A DNA stretch of 64,000 bases, taken from contig NZ_KI421513.1 of the NCBI RefSeq assembly GCF_000473325.1, positions 1,311,217 through 1,375,216 on the forward strand, written 5' to 3'. The first letter of the stretch is position 1. The number at the start of each line of letters is the position of its first letter. Positions 63,351 to 64,000 of this stretch are shown here, in pieces. The DNA comes from Leisingera caerulea DSM 24564 (lineage in GTDB: Bacteria > Pseudomonadota > Alphaproteobacteria > Rhodobacterales > Rhodobacteraceae). A program made the translations under genes and the position numbers. The notes beneath the pieces were generated by a model. The model worked only from the letters and a program-made list of their open reading frames with translations, was not told the DNA's origin and searched no databases.

Positions 63351-64000
63351 TCAGCCGGGCTTCACGCTGGCAGTCACGTAGTTCACCGACAGGTCCCGTT
63401 CGGAGATCGACCAATTCCAAGTGATCGGGTTGAACACGAACCCCTTGCGGTCCACCGGCTTCAGTCCGGCCTTGCGCAGCAGTTCGAACAGCTCGTCCGG
63501 GGTGATGAACTTGGACCATTCATGGGTCCCGCGCGGCAGCCAGCGCATGATCACCTCGGCACCGATGATGGCCATGGCAAAGCTCTTGGGGTTGCGGTTG
63601 ATGGTCGAGCAGATCTCCAGCCCGCCGGGCTTCAGCAACTGCTGCGTCGCGGTCAGATAGCTGAGCGGATCAGCCACATGCTCCACCACTTCCATGTTGA
63701 GCACCACGTCGAACTGCTCGCCAGCCCCGGCCAGCGCTTCGGCAGTGGTGTGGCGGTAGTCGATCTCCAGCCCGGATTGCTCCGCATGGATACGCGCGAC
63801 CGGCAGGTTGCCCTCGGCGGCATCAGCGCCCACAACCGTGGCGCCCAGCCGCGCCATTGGCTCGCTCAGCAAGCCGCCGCCGCAGCCGATATCCAGCAGC
63901 CGCAGCCCCTCAAACGGGTTCCGTGACGTCAGGTCGCGGCTGAATTCGGCGGCAATCTGCTTGGTGATGTAGTCGAGCCGGCACGGGTTCAGCATGTGCA
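63351..64000 (-). CDS. ubiG: UbiG ubiquinone O-methyltransferase (5' partial)
   Basis: C-terminal about 216 residues of the SAM-dependent O-methyltransferase that acts twice in ubiquinone synthesis. Motif [32 protein letters not shown] and the late [16 protein letters not shown] block are diagnostic. The frame continues past 64000 (…[11 protein letters not shown]), so the true start lies outside the window; the ATG at 63995 is internal. Confidence 0.95.
   Translation of the reverse strand, partial: HMLNPCRLDYITKQIAAEFSRDLTSRNPFEGLRLLDIGCGGGLLSEPMARLGATVVGADAAEGNLPVARIHAEQSGLEIDYRHTTAEALAGAGEQFDVVLNMEVVEHVADPLSYLTATQQLLKPGGLEICSTINRNPKSFAMAIIGAEVIMRWLPRGTHEWSKFITPDELFELLRKAGLKPVDRKGFVFNPITWNWSISERDLSVNYVTASVKPG

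Noticed and set aside
1..64000. CRISPR arrays, insertion sequences, prophage, tRNA or rRNA genes
   Set aside because: No regularly spaced repeats, transposase or integrase motifs, or tRNA/rRNA-like stretches were seen on either strand.

Overview
The window is a housekeeping stretch of a high-GC alphaproteobacterial chromosome, almost certainly Rhodobacteraceae of the Roseobacter group (Phaeobacter/Leisingera/Ruegeria-like). The evidence is the gene order addB-addA-trxA, the hslVU pair, secB/dnaQ-coaE-aroE-maf facing rho-mnmE-mnmG-rsmG-parA-parB, the long MaeB with a phosphotransacetylase tail, a NaChBac-type sodium channel, and a GANTC cluster that implies CcrM methylation. I see no insertion sequences, prophage, CRISPR arrays, tRNAs or rRNAs.

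Layout. 1-5.9 kb: addB (5' end outside the window), addA, trxA and two tandem Lin0512-family genes. 5.9-12.9 kb: a DUF1127 protein, hslVU, a lipoprotein hydrolase, the leftward timA44-mltA-smr operon, then fxsA and secB. 13.0-15.7 kb: leftward dnaQ-coaE-aroE-maf. 15.74-16.15 kb: a gene-free region with DnaA-box-like sequences, nine GANTC sites and an AT-rich tract, which I read as the chromosomal replication origin. 16.1-23.6 kb: rightward hemJ-rho-mnmE-mnmG-rsmG-parA-parB, with two perfect parS sites at the starts of mnmG and rsmG. 23.6-28.2 kb: ybaN-like gene, hemW, rdgB and rph leftward, hrcA-grpE rightward.

28.3-40 kb: mutS, a solitary flagellin, maeB, a ribokinase-like gene, exported MsrA, a class IV aminotransferase with a sulfotransferase-like partner, an SCP2 protein, a DUF1810 gene and argG. 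40-47 kb: a membrane protein, ilvA, a divergent Hpt / receiver-PP2C pair, two NUDIX genes, hslO and cca. 47.3-55.5 kb: a heterodimeric ABC exporter, an RNA methyltransferase, a sodium channel, two L,D-transpeptidases around a CAP-domain lipoprotein, and a 60-residue secreted protein. 55.6-64 kb: a large kinase-M23-aminotransferase fusion, hemH, a methyltransferase-like protein, comF, grxC, a nitrilase-family amidase, a MarR regulator and ubiG (5' end cut by the window).

How it fits together. The centre is an origin/segregation region: putative oriC, ParA/ParB and parS lie within about 8 kb, with genes reading away from the origin on both sides. Around it are DNA repair (AddAB, MutS, DnaQ, RdgB), proteostasis (HslVU, SecB, HrcA-GrpE, Hsp33, thioredoxin, MsrA), late heme synthesis (HemJ, HemW, HemH) and envelope genes. 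The least understood item is the three-domain fusion at 55.6-58.6 kb: a small-molecule kinase and a phospho-lyase-type aminotransferase joined through an M23 metallopeptidase domain.
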